A stretch of DNA of 64,000 bases from Paragordius varius (taxonomy: Eukaryota > Nematomorpha): NCBI GenBank assembly GCA_964247055.1, contig OZ176059.1, positions 310,001 to 374,000 of the forward strand. The letters are read 5' to 3'. Under the pieces are notes generated by a model, which saw nothing but the letters and a program-made list of their open reading frames with translations, was not told the origin of the DNA and ran no database searches. How positions within the stretch are numbered: position 1 is the stretch's first letter; every line of letters starts with the position of its first letter. This document shows positions 1 to 27,499 of this stretch, in pieces. The position numbers and the translations under genes were made by a program.

Positions 1-1047
1 ATCTCTAAATGGAATTAACCAGGTGGCTTTGCAACGTTCATTCCTAACCATGTTGCAAAGCTTGCAAGCTTCAGGAAACGTTAGTATATCATCTGGCCTC
101 TATTCTGACAACACATTTTACCTTACAGATAAATTTGTTAAGGCTGTTAGCTCATATTATATGAGTGAAGCTAAATCGCTTGATTTTCATGCTGCGCCCG
201 ATAATGCACGAAATAGCATTAATGAGGATGTGGCCCGTGCTACTAAAGGCTTGATTGAGGACCTATTGGCCCCAGGATCTATTACCGAGGATACGAAAAT
301 GGTGTTGACTAGTACGATTCAGTTTGAAGATCATTGGAGGCAATCTTTTAATGATAAACTTTCGGCTGATCGAGACTTTTTGCGCGATGACGGGGAAACA
401 GTTTCGCTAAAGATGATGCATGGTAGACAAAAACGTCCCTACTTTGAAGAACCGATGGAAGGCAAGGAAAGCGAAAACCTTAAAGTTTTGAAATTGCCTT
501 ACCTATCTGCGAGATTTGCCTTGTATGTCATTATGCCACCTGCTCAAACCATGTCTACTTTGATTAAGACTCTAACGGTTGATAAGCTAAAACGGTATAT
601 TAAGAGCGTGGATGCGGTTGACATTGAAATTGCTATGCCAATATTCCAAACACTTTCTGACCTTAATTTGATTGAGGCATTGGAGAATATGGGAGTACAC
701 AAGATTTTTAGGTAAACATTGTTTATTTATTTTATAACTTTTTAACACAGGAAAAGAACTTAAAAATATTATGTATTTTTACTATTATATAATAATTTAG
801 GGCGGATGGCGATTTTACAGGAATAACCAAGGACCCTAGATCGGATTTGCATGTTTCAACTTTGGTTCATAAAGCCTTTCTTAAAGTGCATGAAAATGGG
901 ACTGTGGCGGCTGCTGCGACAGCTGCTGGAGCATCGGTTACATCAGCTACCCCTTATGAATTTATGGCTACGCATCCTTTTATGTACATTTTGTATGATC
1001 ATGAAACCAAACACATTTTATTTATTGGCGCTTATACTGGACATTAA
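1..1047 (+). CDS. Serpin, inhibitory type, 3' part (5' end outside window)
   Basis: Serine-protease-inhibitor (serpin) fold. The spliced model is join(<1..711, 801..1047). The intron 712-800 is GT..AG, phase 2, and joins IFR to ADGDFTGI, restoring the conserved serpin stretch before strand s3A. Visible serpin features are the region around LTSTIQFEDHW, the F-ADGDFTGIT motif, LHVSTLVHKAFLKVHENGT and the C-terminal HPFMYILYD. The reactive-loop hinge GTVAAAATAAG has the small residues needed for loop insertion, so it should be an inhibitor rather than a storage-type serpin. P1 falls near VTSAT by length comparison with alpha-1-antitrypsin, so a Thr/Ser-type bond is likely but unproven. Frame 2 stays open to base 2, so the start, any signal peptide and about 60-80 N-terminal residues are missing. 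It lies 286 bp upstream of the SOUL gene on the same strand. The target protease cannot be inferred. Confidence 0.93.
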
Positions 1048-1061
1048 ATTGTTGTATAAAA

Positions 1062-1067
1062 AATAAA
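1062..1067 (+). terminator. Poly(A) signal of the serpin
   Basis: AATAAA 15 nt after the serpin stop codon, followed by a GT-rich tract near 1110 that could be the downstream element. Confidence 0.6.
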
Positions 1068-1263
1068 ATAAATTGAATTAGTACATATATAATTTTTATT
1101 GTTAACGAATGTTGGTGTTTGCTCGCCTATCGTAATTATCACAAAACTTACCAAAACAATTAAGTAGGTGTTGCCTGTGGTCTGTATATCAACTATTTGC
1201 AAATGTTGTCTATTGTAAGATTAAAATATTTGAATAAATTAACATCTGAGCTCTGTCGGAAAG

Positions 1264-1270
1264 TATAAAA
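1264..1270 (+). promoter_or_regulatory. TATA box of the SOUL gene
   Basis: TATAAAA about 65 nt before the start codon of the SOUL-domain gene, at a spacing that gives a short 5' UTR. It lies in the short gap after the serpin. Confidence 0.55.
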
Positions 1271-1333
1271 ACCACGCTACAAACGGACTAAAATTATTTC
1301 CATCTTTTGATTTTCAAAATTCGTTCTTTTATA

Positions 1334-2601
1334 ATGTCACACTTTTCCTTTATTATTCCGTTAACACTATTGTGTTCCCTGTTGTATATGGCTCAAATAT
1401 CGGAGCAAGCTACACGGGAAAAACGTCAAGATGAAGACTCACCTCCTCGTTACAAGGTTAAAACTAGGAGAACAACGCAAGCCATTCAACCGATTAGCAC
1501 CCGACGAGTCCGTGCCACGCCATATAACCCACCTCCAACTCCACCGGGCGAACCCAGGTATGTGGCCCCCTCCCTTCGTTTCTTTGATCAATATGAGGTG
1601 CGAAGAGTACCATTTGTTGGAGCCTTGTACAAGGATTTGTTTGACAACTTTAACGATGTATCCATATATGATTGGTTACCAGGGTATGTAACTTTGGTTT
1701 CGCTAACAAAGTTATCTATATAAAATTTAATGTACATTTTGTAATAGACATATTCCATCATTTTGTGGTCAACGCTGGTGTCCACCCTTCAAAGTTGTCT
1801 GCAAAAATGAATTTTATGAGGTACGTCAGTATGTCAACATTACTTTGGTTTCAGCAATAATTGACGCACAAGATTATAAAAGTCAAGGGCTTGGAGCGGG
1901 TTATGATACGATATACGCCTACTTTAAGGGAGACAACAAGGAATGTAAGTGAAAATTAATTATTCACAAAAGCAAAATTTGTAATATATGTATTTACATT
2001 ATCAATTATATTTTAGATATCAAGTTACCTCTGACCTTCCCTGTGGGTGTAAATGGGCCGTTACTACAATCCACAAGTGATGAAGATTTCCTTTACAATT
2101 TAATCAAGGGTGGACCTGTGCCAGGCGTGAGTCTGCCCATAGGACCTCCATATGACACTTATCCACCGGAACCCCTTTCTCCAAAAGTACTTATTTTAAC
2201 ACATATTTATGTAATTTTATACCATTTCTTTTTTTTTCCTTATTAGGTCAAAATTAGTTATATAGAAGGGCCTCTGGTATATGTCAGTATGTTTGGGGGT
2301 GAAGCCTTCTCTTCCATCATAGTATCAAAGGCTGAGACATTCTTGAAAGTTTTACGTCTCAATGGTCAAAAAACAACTGGTGAATTTGAATTTAAGCGAT
2401 ACTCTGAGTAAAACATACCTCTTTTATATCCACTTATATTGTGTGTTACATGAATAATTTTTTTTAATAATTTATAGCCAATATTCTGACAACGGAGATC
2501 TCCACAACGAAATTCATGTCCCCGTGATTGGAGTTGAAAAGCCAAAATATCCTGGTGGGGAATATGGGGAATATCATCACAAACCTCGATCTTATTGTTA
2601 G
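1334..2601 (+). CDS. Secreted SOUL/HEBP-family heme-binding-type protein
   Basis: SOUL family proteins (HEBP1/HEBP2, plant SOUL) bind tetrapyrroles or act as small cytosolic or secreted regulators. The model is join(1334..1683, 1748..1944, 2017..2186, 2247..2407, 2478..2601), 333 residues, with all introns GT..AG and only 60-72 nt long. Start ATG 1334 gives a hydrophobic signal peptide (FSFIIPLTLLCSLLYMA), then a REKR furin-like site at residues 28-31 and a basic, proline-rich leader to about residue 115. The SOUL domain follows. Recognisable landmarks are CPPFKVVCKNEFYEVRQY, AYFKGDNKEYIKLPLTFPV, the proline-rich hairpin PPYDTYPPEPLSPKV and VYVSMFGGEAF. The C-terminus ends HHKPRSYC. Secretion is unusual beside human HEBP1 but signal peptides are known in some invertebrate members. 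Heme binding itself is inferred from family only. Confidence 0.87.
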
Positions 2602-2769
2602 AATCCATCAACAGAGAAAATGCAATAACTTTCTATTTATATATGTATACTTAACATTTGTTTCATTTTGTGTGTTTCATCCATTTTCTTAGAGACGCAT
2701 TTATATATATTCTCTATTGTATTTATATATTTATAGTATTGATAAAGCATTTTTGTAAATTAGTTCAAT

Positions 2770-2775
2770 AATAAA
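2770..2775 (+). terminator. Poly(A) signal of the SOUL gene
   Basis: AATAAA about 170 nt after the stop codon, in an A+T-rich 3' UTR. Confidence 0.5.
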
Positions 2776-3626
2776 TTCATCCTTAGTGATTTTGTTTTTA
2801 TGGATATGGGAATTAATGACCAAACTTTGTAGCAAATGATCCTTTTCGAAATGTTAATAAATAATTTTTAACCGTTTTTTGCCAAAAGCGTCATCAGTTT
2901 TGATAGTATATCCAAGATATTGGGTCAGTTTAGAAATAAGCTTTAGATGATCTTTGGCTTATACAAATGAAATGAAAAAATTGTGAATATAATTTTTATC
3001 ATCAAATGTTTTTTTTCGCTATTTTTCAATTTGGTAAAGATGTATCAGAGCTCTCATAATCCTTTGGCTATTTCCCAAGCTTTTCTTAAATTATAATTTG
3101 TTTGCGCTCTTAATTGCTGTAGACGCTTGTGTATATTTTTACAAAATATTCTTGTTAATATATTTTTTTCCATACATATTCTCAAAATATTGGTTAAATA
3201 AATAATTTAGTGAATTTAATTATAAATTATTATACATATTAAGGGGAATATCAAAACTATTAACCGACGGGAGAGAGTTCTCTATCAAAATTGATTGCGC
3301 CCTTCTTTTGCTTTACTATGGGTCATATTTACCAGTATGTCACTAGAAATTAAAATTACACAAAGCGTAACAAATTCACTTTTAAACAGCCATATTTTCT
3401 AAGCCCTAAAATTTGAATATAACTGAGCATTTTGAGTAGCAAAAAAGTCAACTCTATATTTAAGTCTATTTATATATATGTAGGATATAATAAGATTCGG
3501 GAAGTATGTTGACTCAAAAAAATATTTGTGTTTTAGTTTCAACATTTTTCATTTTTGATTACTGTATTTTTAGATTTCTAACAAAAAACTACTGCTTGCC
3601 TAAAGCGCATTTAATGCCATATTCAC
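2776..3626. other. Gene-free A+T-rich spacer
   Basis: No open frame with coding character, no splice-linked exon and no clear repeat was found here on either strand. Confidence 0.6.
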
Positions 3627-4471
3627 TGGGTTAAATTTTGGAAAAATATCCTGATAAAATATATATTAGGAAAGTGTGTTAAAAAAATGTGTTAGGATTA
3701 TCTTGCTTTTTGGCCCTTACGAATATAACTAAAATATTTACAGTTATGTGTTGCTTCAAAAAAAATTTGGACACAATAATTTTTTGAAATGCTTTATTCC
3801 AAAAATATCTCTAAAATATATGATAATATTAAGTTAAATATTTTTAAAATACTATTTATTAGTTGTAGGCTCCAAATTCCAAATTTTATGACTTAAATTG
3901 TACTAGTTTCTAAAAATAAACGTAATGCCGAGATTGTAAGTTTTCTTTGAGAAATTTGGATATTTTTTGACAAATTAATTAATATTTGGTGGAGCGAGTT
4001 TTATGGTATTTCGAGGCATGCTAGAAACGGTATAAAAAGAGTTTAAAATATACCATTTTCATGCAAAAACATCATTTTTTCAACCAAACAACATTTTTCA
4101 ACCAAACTCAACATTTTTTCAAGCAAACGCAACATTTTTTCAAGCAAAGACAACATTTTTTCCAGCAAACCAACATTTTTTCAAGCAAAGACAGCATCTT
4201 TTCATCCAAAAACATTTTTTCAACCAAAGACAACATTTTTTTAAGCAAAAACAACAATTTTTTAAAAAAATAAAAACCCTTTTTTTTATTTTAAGACATA
4301 TGAAATTGAAAGTTAGTTTAAATTTTAGCGTATTATGATTTTTATTGTTTTATCATCAATATTTGATGGTATGATTGATTTTCAAACATTTTAATTTAGC
4401 CCAAAAATGGCATTATTTGTTTATATTAATTATTTTTTTCTTTTAGAACTTAAGTTTCACCCAATCAATCT

Positions 4472-4973
4472 ATACTGCACTTCAAAATTGTTCTTTTAAA
4501 TTTAAACTTAGTCCTAGAACACTTCAAGTTGATCCTTCAATATTTTAATTTTGATTCTAACGTTCATTAATGAGGCAATAAAATATTCATTATTCAATCA
4601 TTTAAACCTATTTTTTTATTTAACCTAAACCTTTATTAAGTGAATACATTTATTTCATAAGAACCGTATATCCTTATTATTTTCTATAAATTAATATTAA
4701 AAAATATCTACGTTTTGTGGGTTATTGATGGTAATATTTAGTTTAAAACAATAATAAATATATTTTATTGATAAATTAAAAAAAATTTTCAAACAAATTT
4801 GTTTTACTATGAAAATATTTATTTTCATTTAAAAACAAATATATAAAGATTTTACTTTAAATTTAAAAAATAGATAATTACACACAAAAATAAGGGTTGT
4901 ATGGAAGTTGCAGGAATTTTAAGCGAAGGATAACTTTAAATTTTCAAAGAGAGTCTTAAAGCGCAAATTGTAT
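4472..4973. mobile_element. Nested copy of family C (TTCAAGTTGGTCC-type arms)
   Basis: It begins TATACTGCACTTCAAAATTG and ends with the complement of CATACAATTTGCGCTTTAAG. The sub-terminal unit AACACTTCAAGTTGATCCTT matches the family C elements at 19211 and 56957. It sits in the loop of the 4051-5519 element, giving a three-deep nest. The arms are decayed. Confidence 0.6.
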
Positions 4974-5159
4974 GATTGATAAAAAAAACATTTATAAATA
5001 AATAATGCAATTTATGGGCTAAATTAAAAGTTTTGAAAATCAATCATACCATCTATTGATGATAAAACAAAAATCATAATTCTAGTCTAAAATAAATTTA
5101 CATTAACTTGAAATTTATGTCTTAAAATAAAAAAAATGGTTTTTTATTCTAAAAAAATT

Positions 5160-5500
5160 GTTGTTTTTGCTTGAAAATATGTTGTCGTTGCTGGAAAAAA
5201 TGTTGCGTTTGGATGAAAAAATGTTGTCCTTGGTTGAAAAAATGTTGTCTTTGGTTGCGTTTGCTTGAAAAAATGTTGTCTTTGCTTGAAAATATGTTGT
5301 CGTTGCTTGAAAAAATGTTGCGTTTGGATGAAAAAATGTTGTCCTTGGTTGAAAAAATGTTGTCTTTGGTTGCGTTTGCTTGAAAAAATGTTGTCCTTGC
5401 TTGAAAATATGTTGTCTTTGGTTGAAAAAATGTTGCATTTGCTTGAAAAAATGTTGAGTTTGGTTGAAAAAAATGTTGCATTTGGTTGAAAAAATGATGT
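5160..5500. repeat. 21-bp tandem array, right arm of the 4051-5519 element
   Basis: Repeats of a 21-bp unit (core TTGCTTGAAAAAATGTTGTC) with a super-repeat of about 130 bp: the block at 5161-5263 recurs at 5281-5383. This indicates recent unequal exchange within the arm. Confidence 0.85.
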
Positions 5501-6166
5501 TTTTGCATGCAAAATGGTATATTATATACTTCTCTTTCTAAATGATGACTAATATTTTATCACCATGGAATAATTTTATGTTTTCGAATTTGGATAAAGT
5601 TTTGCAATGAATACTATCAAAATCCGAGGTGAGAAAAATATTTAGTATCATTAAATTACATAACATAATTGATTTTGTAATAACCTAAAGAGTTTTAATA
5701 CCGTTTCCATCATGCCTCAAAATAGTGCCCTTTAACAAAATTTTGTTATTAATAAAATATATAAGCAAAAAGTATTCATATTTTCGGGAAAACCTTTTTT
5801 TGCGCCTAAATCAAGCATATGCACAATCTAGGCATTATTACTTTGATAATAGCCAATAGAAGGGCAAAAAAGTCGGGACTTACAGAGCCTACATCTAAAA
5901 ATTAAAATATATTTCATTGCTAATTTATATAGGTAATTTTGTATTTGAGTGATTTTTGGAATGAAGCATTGAACTTTCACCACAAAAATTTATTTAAGAA
6001 CATGTGGGCAAATTTTGCCATTTTTCAAATAACGCAGTTACAACAAAGTGTAAACAACTTTATTATTTCTCATAAGGATCAAAACTAAAATCACCATGAG
6101 AATCCTCATAACTTTTCCTATCAGAACGTGTATATTTTATCAGGATAATTTTTTGTGGACACTGTA

Positions 6167-6774
6167 TATATATTATAAATCCAAATTATTTTCTCTATAG
6201 TTGATTTAACCACTTTTCCGCGTAAGCAAATTGAAGATTAACTCCACAAACTAATTTTCAGCAGATTTTTATGGTAAAAAATATTTATGTCTTATTAATA
6301 AAGCCATGTTGGTTATGAACAATTATAATTAATCAAATAATATAATAAGCTTTCAATCAAACTTTACAATTTTAATTAAACTTCAAGCATTAACACAATC
6401 TTCAATTTAATGATACTTTGATTATCAAAATGCAGATCATTGCTAAAAAGTGATTTTAATCAGATATTATCGCAGAAGCAAATTTATACTACTCTGTTTT
6501 TGCACTCTCACATTTCTAATATAAGGTCTCCTATTTAAGTTATATCGGTTTTAAGCCAAATATGATTTTTTAACATTATCGGATCATTATGGAGGGTGAA
6601 ACTCTACATATTCCAAATGAATTTTCTTGAGAAAATTTACTATGATACATAAGAAATCAATAATAATAATAATTTCGACGCAGTCTAACGCAGTCTTTAT
6701 TAAAACGTATAATTTTGCTGTACTCATCATTTTTTTAAAAAAATAAAGAAATATTATGGAATATTAAACATACT
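6167..6774. other. Gene-free A+T-rich spacer
   Basis: Nothing recognised on either strand. Confidence 0.55.
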
Positions 6775-7312
6775 GGGTGGTTTATTTTGGGACGAATAAT
6801 TTCCTCCATTTGAATAGATGTATTTAACTCGATTCAAATGGGGTTATCTAAATACCCCAGACTATATTTAAGTTGATTTTTTAAAAAAACTACCAAAAGA
6901 AACTGTTCCAATTTAAATGTATGCTTCTATCCTAATCAATATAATAAGCCGAAATATCTAAATAAAATTTAGTTTTAAAGTTTCATATCAAACTTCTCTG
7001 AAGCCATTTTTATTTTATTTTTGCAAAATAGGTTTATTAATTTTTTATCAAAATCATATCTAACATTGGTAGAAACAGCAAAAGTGGTTAATTTTGTATT
7101 ATATTTAAATTTAGCTAAAGCACACAATAAGTAATAAAGTATTTTTAAATGAACTTTTTTTATATTTTATCAATGTTAAACAAGCACAAACTTTTGCCAT
7201 GGTTTCAATTCCTTTCATATTATTTGAGGTATATTTTAAACAGACCTGGGGCATCCAACTATCCAATTTTGAATATAAGGACTGAAATCAATGTGTTGTA
7301 TCCAAGTTAAGA
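6775..7312 (+). mobile_element. Family D non-autonomous element
   Basis: About 540 bp. Its ends carry inverted copies of a block containing AATTGGGGTATCTAGATACCCC (here decayed) and GTTGTATCCAAGT. Internal landmarks such as TAAATAAAATTTAGTTT, CTTTTGCCATGGTTTCAATT and GCAAAATA recur in copies at 29040, 37676, 38325 and 62998. No coding capacity; superfamily not established. Confidence 0.65.
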
Positions 7313-9900
7313 CTTTTTTGTGCGTTCTCATGTACATTAAAAAAATGTTTTACTTTATATATAAATAAGAGCGACAAAAAAGGCATATTTTAATCATTCC
7401 CTTTCTTGAAATTGGCACTTTTAATCTAGAACTGGGTGACCAACGCAATTCAGGGGCTTTTTCGAATATGATAAAATTTATTGTTTTACCTATGCCTAAA
7501 TACTAGGTAGAATTTATATCTGTGTCCCAAATTCTGACACCTTATGTTCATAACTCGTGATATAAGATGCAATGTGTATCTGCTGAATTCCGGTCTCCCT
7601 CATATAATATTTATAAAACGGTCAAAATATTCAACCGAGTAATTAAAAACACTGGACCTAAGTATTAAATGATAAACAACTAAAATATTTTTAATAAGAA
7701 CTAATAATTATAAATATCATAAAGTTAATGCTTTATGTAATTAACCAATTTACTTCAAATAACTAATTATCTAAAATTGCAATTATTTATGGTTGTTTAA
7801 ATATAAAAATCATTATATAATATTGAGCCCAAAACCAGGTGCGCATAGTGTGGGATTAAAAATATGCGGCATTATCGAATCGAATTATAAACGAAAAAAG
7901 TAGTGTCGGACACCATTTGATAAAAGCATTTTAACGTGTATTATCACATAGAAGCTTTTATAACCATAAAAGCGTTAAACATGGTACAATAATTACTAAG
8001 ATTTGAACAACACTAAAACGAGATGTTGATAATTACATAATTTCATTTGTAACGCATTTTTTTATGTTTTATGTCCTTATAGAATGGAGATGTCTGGTTT
8101 GTCTGCAATTTATAATTCATCCTTCCAACGAAAAAAAAATATGATTCTATATATAATTTTGAATACTTTAGTCGTACCAGGCAAAGGTTGTTAACCCTAA
8201 AGAAACCAGGAATTATTTGAGGCCCTTAAGCTCTTAAAATTCATGTCTGAATTATTTTATTATATATAGGTATTTTTCAAATAAGAGAGAAAAAATAATT
8301 TTTTAAAGTGATAATTAAATGAAAATTATATTACAATATAATTGACTAAAATAAAAAATATATGTATATATATGTCTGATATAATTACACATGTAAATTC
8401 GTATTAATAACCGTCCTTAACTAACTAAAAAATACTTGTTAAACCCTATTTACCATTTTTAAATATTAGCTTAGGGCATGCATGTCAAAACATAATTAGA
8501 TTAATAAGAGAAATTTTTTGTTTTCAATTGTTAATTGTACAGTAAATTTTTTGCAGTACATGTAAGGTATAAACAAAGTTAACAACGCCATAAATCATTT
8601 TTAATTAGAGAGCTAATTATTTATCATTGGGTATTACATTGGGTTTTATAGTATATTGTGATAATCATTAACTGTAAATATGTAAATAATTATGAAGTTT
8701 ACATAAACTCTTGTAATTATAATGCAACAAAAATTATAAACTAACAAACACTTCAGTACCTTTGAAATTTTTATATGAATTTACACTTTGGGGGTGATTT
8801 TTTTTAAACACAAAATATTAAATAACGGATAATACAAAATATTGTATTTGCTAAAACAGTGTGATAAAATATTCATACAAAAAATATCGCTTTTTAATAT
8901 AATTTTTATTTTAATCTCTTGTATTCATTTGGAACAAACTGCTAATTTAAAACATAACGAAAATTTAACATAAATTAAATATTAAATTATATAACATTAT
9001 GTAAGTATTATCTGGTTAAAAATGAAAAATTTTGAAGGCGAGTTTAAAATGGTTTTTTTATTTTTTGTTTGTTTATATAAAAGCGCTTAAAAGGACATAA
9101 ATTTGGCCCGCCGTAATTTATAATTTTAATATTTATATTAGACGCTTTACCAAAAATATGGATATTATATAAAATTAATCCTTAATAGAGTAAATATTTG
9201 TTATATTTTATATTTCTAGGTTAAACCATAAAATAAATAAATCATGTCTTTTTCTGAAAAAAGCTTAATTTAAATAACAACATTTTGCGCTCCTAAAAAA
9301 CCTGGCTAACAAAAGGAACATGTTGCCTGATAACTTCTAACTTATCCATCAAATAAAAATCGAATATTATTGCAATTTAAACAAGCACGTGAATTCTTGG
9401 AAATATATCATCTCTATATATCTAATTCATTTATTCTACTTAAATGGATAAATGAGATTTCCAAAAAGTTTTGAAAAAATTATGAACTAAATTAAGATCG
9501 CTTAAAAAGACATAACCAGCCAGAATTTTTCAAAGCCTTTATATAAAATATAAATCATCGCATAAAATTTAAATTTGTGTTATGATCGTTAACGACGGTA
9601 TTATAAGCGGAACCCGACAAAAACCTTACTTTGTAAATATATATAAAAATATAGTTTTAAATTTTTACTTGAATTGCTTAAGTTTTAACTATCAATAAAT
9701 CGCATATAACCGAAGAATATTTTTGTAAAATCAAACGATGTATCCTTAAACATGTGTGACCCTTGTTTAAAAACATAATATATGGCAAATTTACCACAAA
9801 AAGGATTTTTTTATTACTAACTGCATATACTCTAATTTGTCATAGATAAAGAAAAAACATGTAATATTATTTTTATAAGAAAAATTGGTTTTTGGTCACC

Positions 9901-9942
<42 letters not shown>

Positions 9943-10771
9943 ACTCATAATTAAAATAATGAAAGGGTTAAGGTTATATCATAAAAGCTCGATGATATAT
10001 TACGTTTCGTGTGAATTCAGTTACGAAATAAAAAAAACTATTTGAAATATATATATAGAAGAATAAGCATATTTATTTTGAAAGCATATATTGACCTATG
10101 ATGATGATATGTTGAAAATATTTCATACATATAACGAATCATAAACTAATTTATATATTTTAGAATTGTTTTTATGTTATAACAGTCATCTCTATTTTTA
10201 ATACGTCATCTCCCTTAACAATTTTTTAAAAATAAGTATATGTGGACATTTCCAGAAATTATAAAAAAATGTCAAATTTCTATTACTCATATAATATAAT
10301 TGGTTGGGCAGGCAGTTTTTTTTGTAGGCTTACATATAATTATAAAATTTTACAAGTTTTTGATTTTTGAAATCTATGAAAGTGTCAACAAGACATACCA
10401 AATATATTTTTCTGTAATCCCAGCATATTATTTCATACAAATAAAGCTCTCAATAGTGTCGTGAATTTTGTTAGTTTTTTTAAAATTACGCATTTTCAAT
10501 TACTTGGTCAGGTTTTATTGTGTCCGTATATATATATTTAGGTATAAATATTTTTATATCTGTAATTTTTTCACATTATATACATATATATACAAAATTG
10601 AATTCATTCGATAGTATTGCGACAACTTTTTTTACAAATTAAATTTTTGTCATTGTTCTCATATTTAATAATTTTTTCTTCGCTCCTCGATATTTTATTA
10701 AATATATATTGAGATTCCAATCTTTTTTTCCACAAATTTTCGTTTACCTTTTGCGGTGCCATATAAAACCA
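7313..10771. other. Gene-free A+T-rich stretch upstream of the collagen gene
   Basis: No gene or clear repeat family seen apart from an (AT)n run at about 9903-9938. The collagen promoter should lie at its right end, but no convincing core element could be chosen in such A+T-rich sequence. Confidence 0.5.
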
Positions 10772-25479
<14,708 letters not shown>

Positions 25480-25746
25480 TTTAAAATATAATTATCATAA
25501 CTTTTTTGTTTTATGGTATGGTGGAAAATTGGAAAATCCTTTATAAAATATATGTGTAATGTGAAACACATCATCAACCAACATAAAGCATTTGAAAAGC
25601 ATTTTTACCTAGTCCTTAGTTATTTATTTGCGCTAGTGATATACTATAATTGAATAGCCAATTTTTTAACAAATCCGATCGATTATAAATTTAGGACATG
25701 TTATAAGTTATTCCTTTCTATTATACAAACTACATAACGAACGCAT

Positions 25747-25752
25747 AATAAA
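25747..25752 (+). terminator. Possible collagen poly(A) signal
   Basis: AATAAA about 270 nt after the collagen stop. Other A+T-rich variants nearby make the choice uncertain. Confidence 0.35.
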
Positions 25753-26351
25753 AAGTTTTAAAATATATTATATATTTTTTATTTTTCTTATTATTTAAGG
25801 AAGTTGCTCATATATTTTTATTTATATATACTATATATTATTTATTAATTTCTATAAAACTATTTATATTCTCGTCTTGTGAATAAAACCATTTTTTTCG
25901 ATAATTAGCCCTAGAATTGATTGTTTTAGAGATATAAATATCATTATATTTATACTACATAACGTTGTTAAAGTTTTCAATTTAAATATAATTTGTGAGC
26001 ATAATTTTGAATATATTCTTTTAATCGATTGTAATATTAGTTGCATCTATCACATACGTTACTATATTTATAACTTTCCCACATACTTCATATAATATTG
26101 ATAAATAAATTATTAAATTTTAAAAACAACTAAATTTTAAAACTTTTTAACCGTCAAATTTACAAAGTTACTAACATGATATTTTATCAAAATTGAGCGA
26201 TTCACGTCATATTACTTTGTTCCATTACATTCTCTCTGTTCCCAGTCGTATTTTGGGTCATCTTTGGTAGAATTTTTATCCGTTTCACAGAATATTAACA
26301 TTGAAAATTATCTAGCTTATAGATTCCTTTAATATTTGATTTTGGCTTAAG

Positions 26352-26871
26352 ACAGTGATATTCAAACCACGGGCGCGGGGCGCATACGGCCCTAAGAGTG
26401 CTTTAAAATTGCCCTAAGAGTTTTGGCAAGATATGCCAAATACATATGAAAATATAAAAAAATGTGCTCAAGTTACCTAACTTTTTTCCCTCACTTACAA
26501 GTGTGAGACGGCATATTCAAAATGAAGTATATCAAGAATACATACAAAAATCGCTTAAACTATGATCATATGGACGACGTATTAAAATTACCCTGTCATG
26601 AAGCGAAACCATATCTGTCAAAAATTATTGGTTAATATCAAAATAAATGTTGTTATCTAAATAATTTAATTTTTTAATTAAATGGTGCAAAACGAATTTT
26701 TAGCCGGATTTACATGCGATCCGCAAAAAATTCATTGTGCTGATTTAGAGTATAAATATTGCATATGTGCAAATAGCTATGGAATATTACCATTATAAGA
26801 TTCATGGCCCTCGAAAAAAATATGTATTTGGCCTGTCAAATTTTTTTGGTGGGTACCTCTGCTCTGACAGC
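26352..26871. mobile_element. Old hAT-like element
   Basis: The left end CAGTGATATTCAAACCACGG is followed by GGGCGCATACGGCCC. The right part has TTCATGGCCCTCG and GGTACCTCTGCTCTG. Same terminus plus GC-rich block layout as the 35440 and 62562 copies, strongly diverged. Confidence 0.45.
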
Positions 26872-27499
26872 TTATACAAATGGCGGGCTAGGGTATAAAT
26901 TATCGCTTTTATTCATGTAAATTAGTGATCATAATCTACGACACACAGTTAAATTATTATGCTGACATAGTTAGGGCACAAAAGCGGTGTTTATACATAT
27001 AAGAAATTTCTTTATGAAATATCATTCTTCTGATCCTAAATAAATGAAGAGTCTGATGATTTATTTATGATTTTTGGGCTTAGGCGTCATTTAGGAAAGT
27101 CATCAAGAATTGTGATAACTCTCCATATAAAAACGTGGCAGTTACAATGATTTGTTTTGACAATCTAAATAAAAAGGCTTAGAATCAAATTTTGTCAACA
27201 AAAATTAAAAAATATATTTAAAAACAAAGCGATATACATGTACCCTTTTTTATATGTTAACTCTGAAATAATCTCCAACTTTTGGAATCTAAATGGCTAT
27301 TCTTTAAATAAACATACACAAAGGTGCTGGAATGAGTGAGAATCAGTATATTCCAGTTATGACACCGTAATAAAATATTACTTAATAAAAGTATGTTTTA
27401 ATGTAAATAATATTGGCCATATTTTGTTTTTCCAAGATGGATAATATCTAATAGGATTTCTAAGTTACCAAGTAGCTTTGAAAAATAGTGGTTATTATT

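Larger units (their letters stand above)
4051..5519. mobile_element. Foldback-like element with arms of 21-bp tandem repeats (TACCATTT terminus)
   Basis: Termini are TACCATTTTCATGCAAAA on the left and its complement TTTTGCATGCAAAATGGTA on the right, with TA on both sides. Behind each terminus lies a tandem array with core CAAGCAAAGACAACATTTTT, 21 bp per unit: about 9 units on the left (4075-4265) and about 16 on the right (5160-5500). A non-repetitive arm follows (4300-4440 pairing with 4985-5095, sharing TTGATGGTATGATTGATTTT). Open frames across the arrays arise because 21 is a multiple of 3. No transposase is present. Confidence 0.8.
3627..6166. mobile_element. Tc1-like non-autonomous element with long inverted arms, interrupted by later insertions
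   Basis: Degenerate inverted arms pair about 3635-4048 with about 5690-6160. Matching blocks include ATCCTGATAAAAT, TGCTTYATTCCAAAAAT, GTAGGCTC and GAGGCATG followed by GAAACGGTAT. The right end reads CACTGTAT, i.e. CAGTG inward, as in Tc1/mariner elements, and flanking TA is present on the right. No transposase remains. A younger foldback element (4051-5519) sits near its centre. Arm divergence is high, so this is the oldest of the three nested layers. Confidence 0.65.

Noticed and set aside
5115-5512. Several overlapping open frames of 70-122 codons on both strands
   Set aside because: They are produced by the 21-bp tandem array (21 is divisible by 3); the peptides are simple 7-residue repeats inside a transposon arm.
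10761-10768. ATATAAAA as a TATA box for the collagen gene
   Set aside because: It lies within 4 nt of the start codon, too close to serve as a core promoter for that start.
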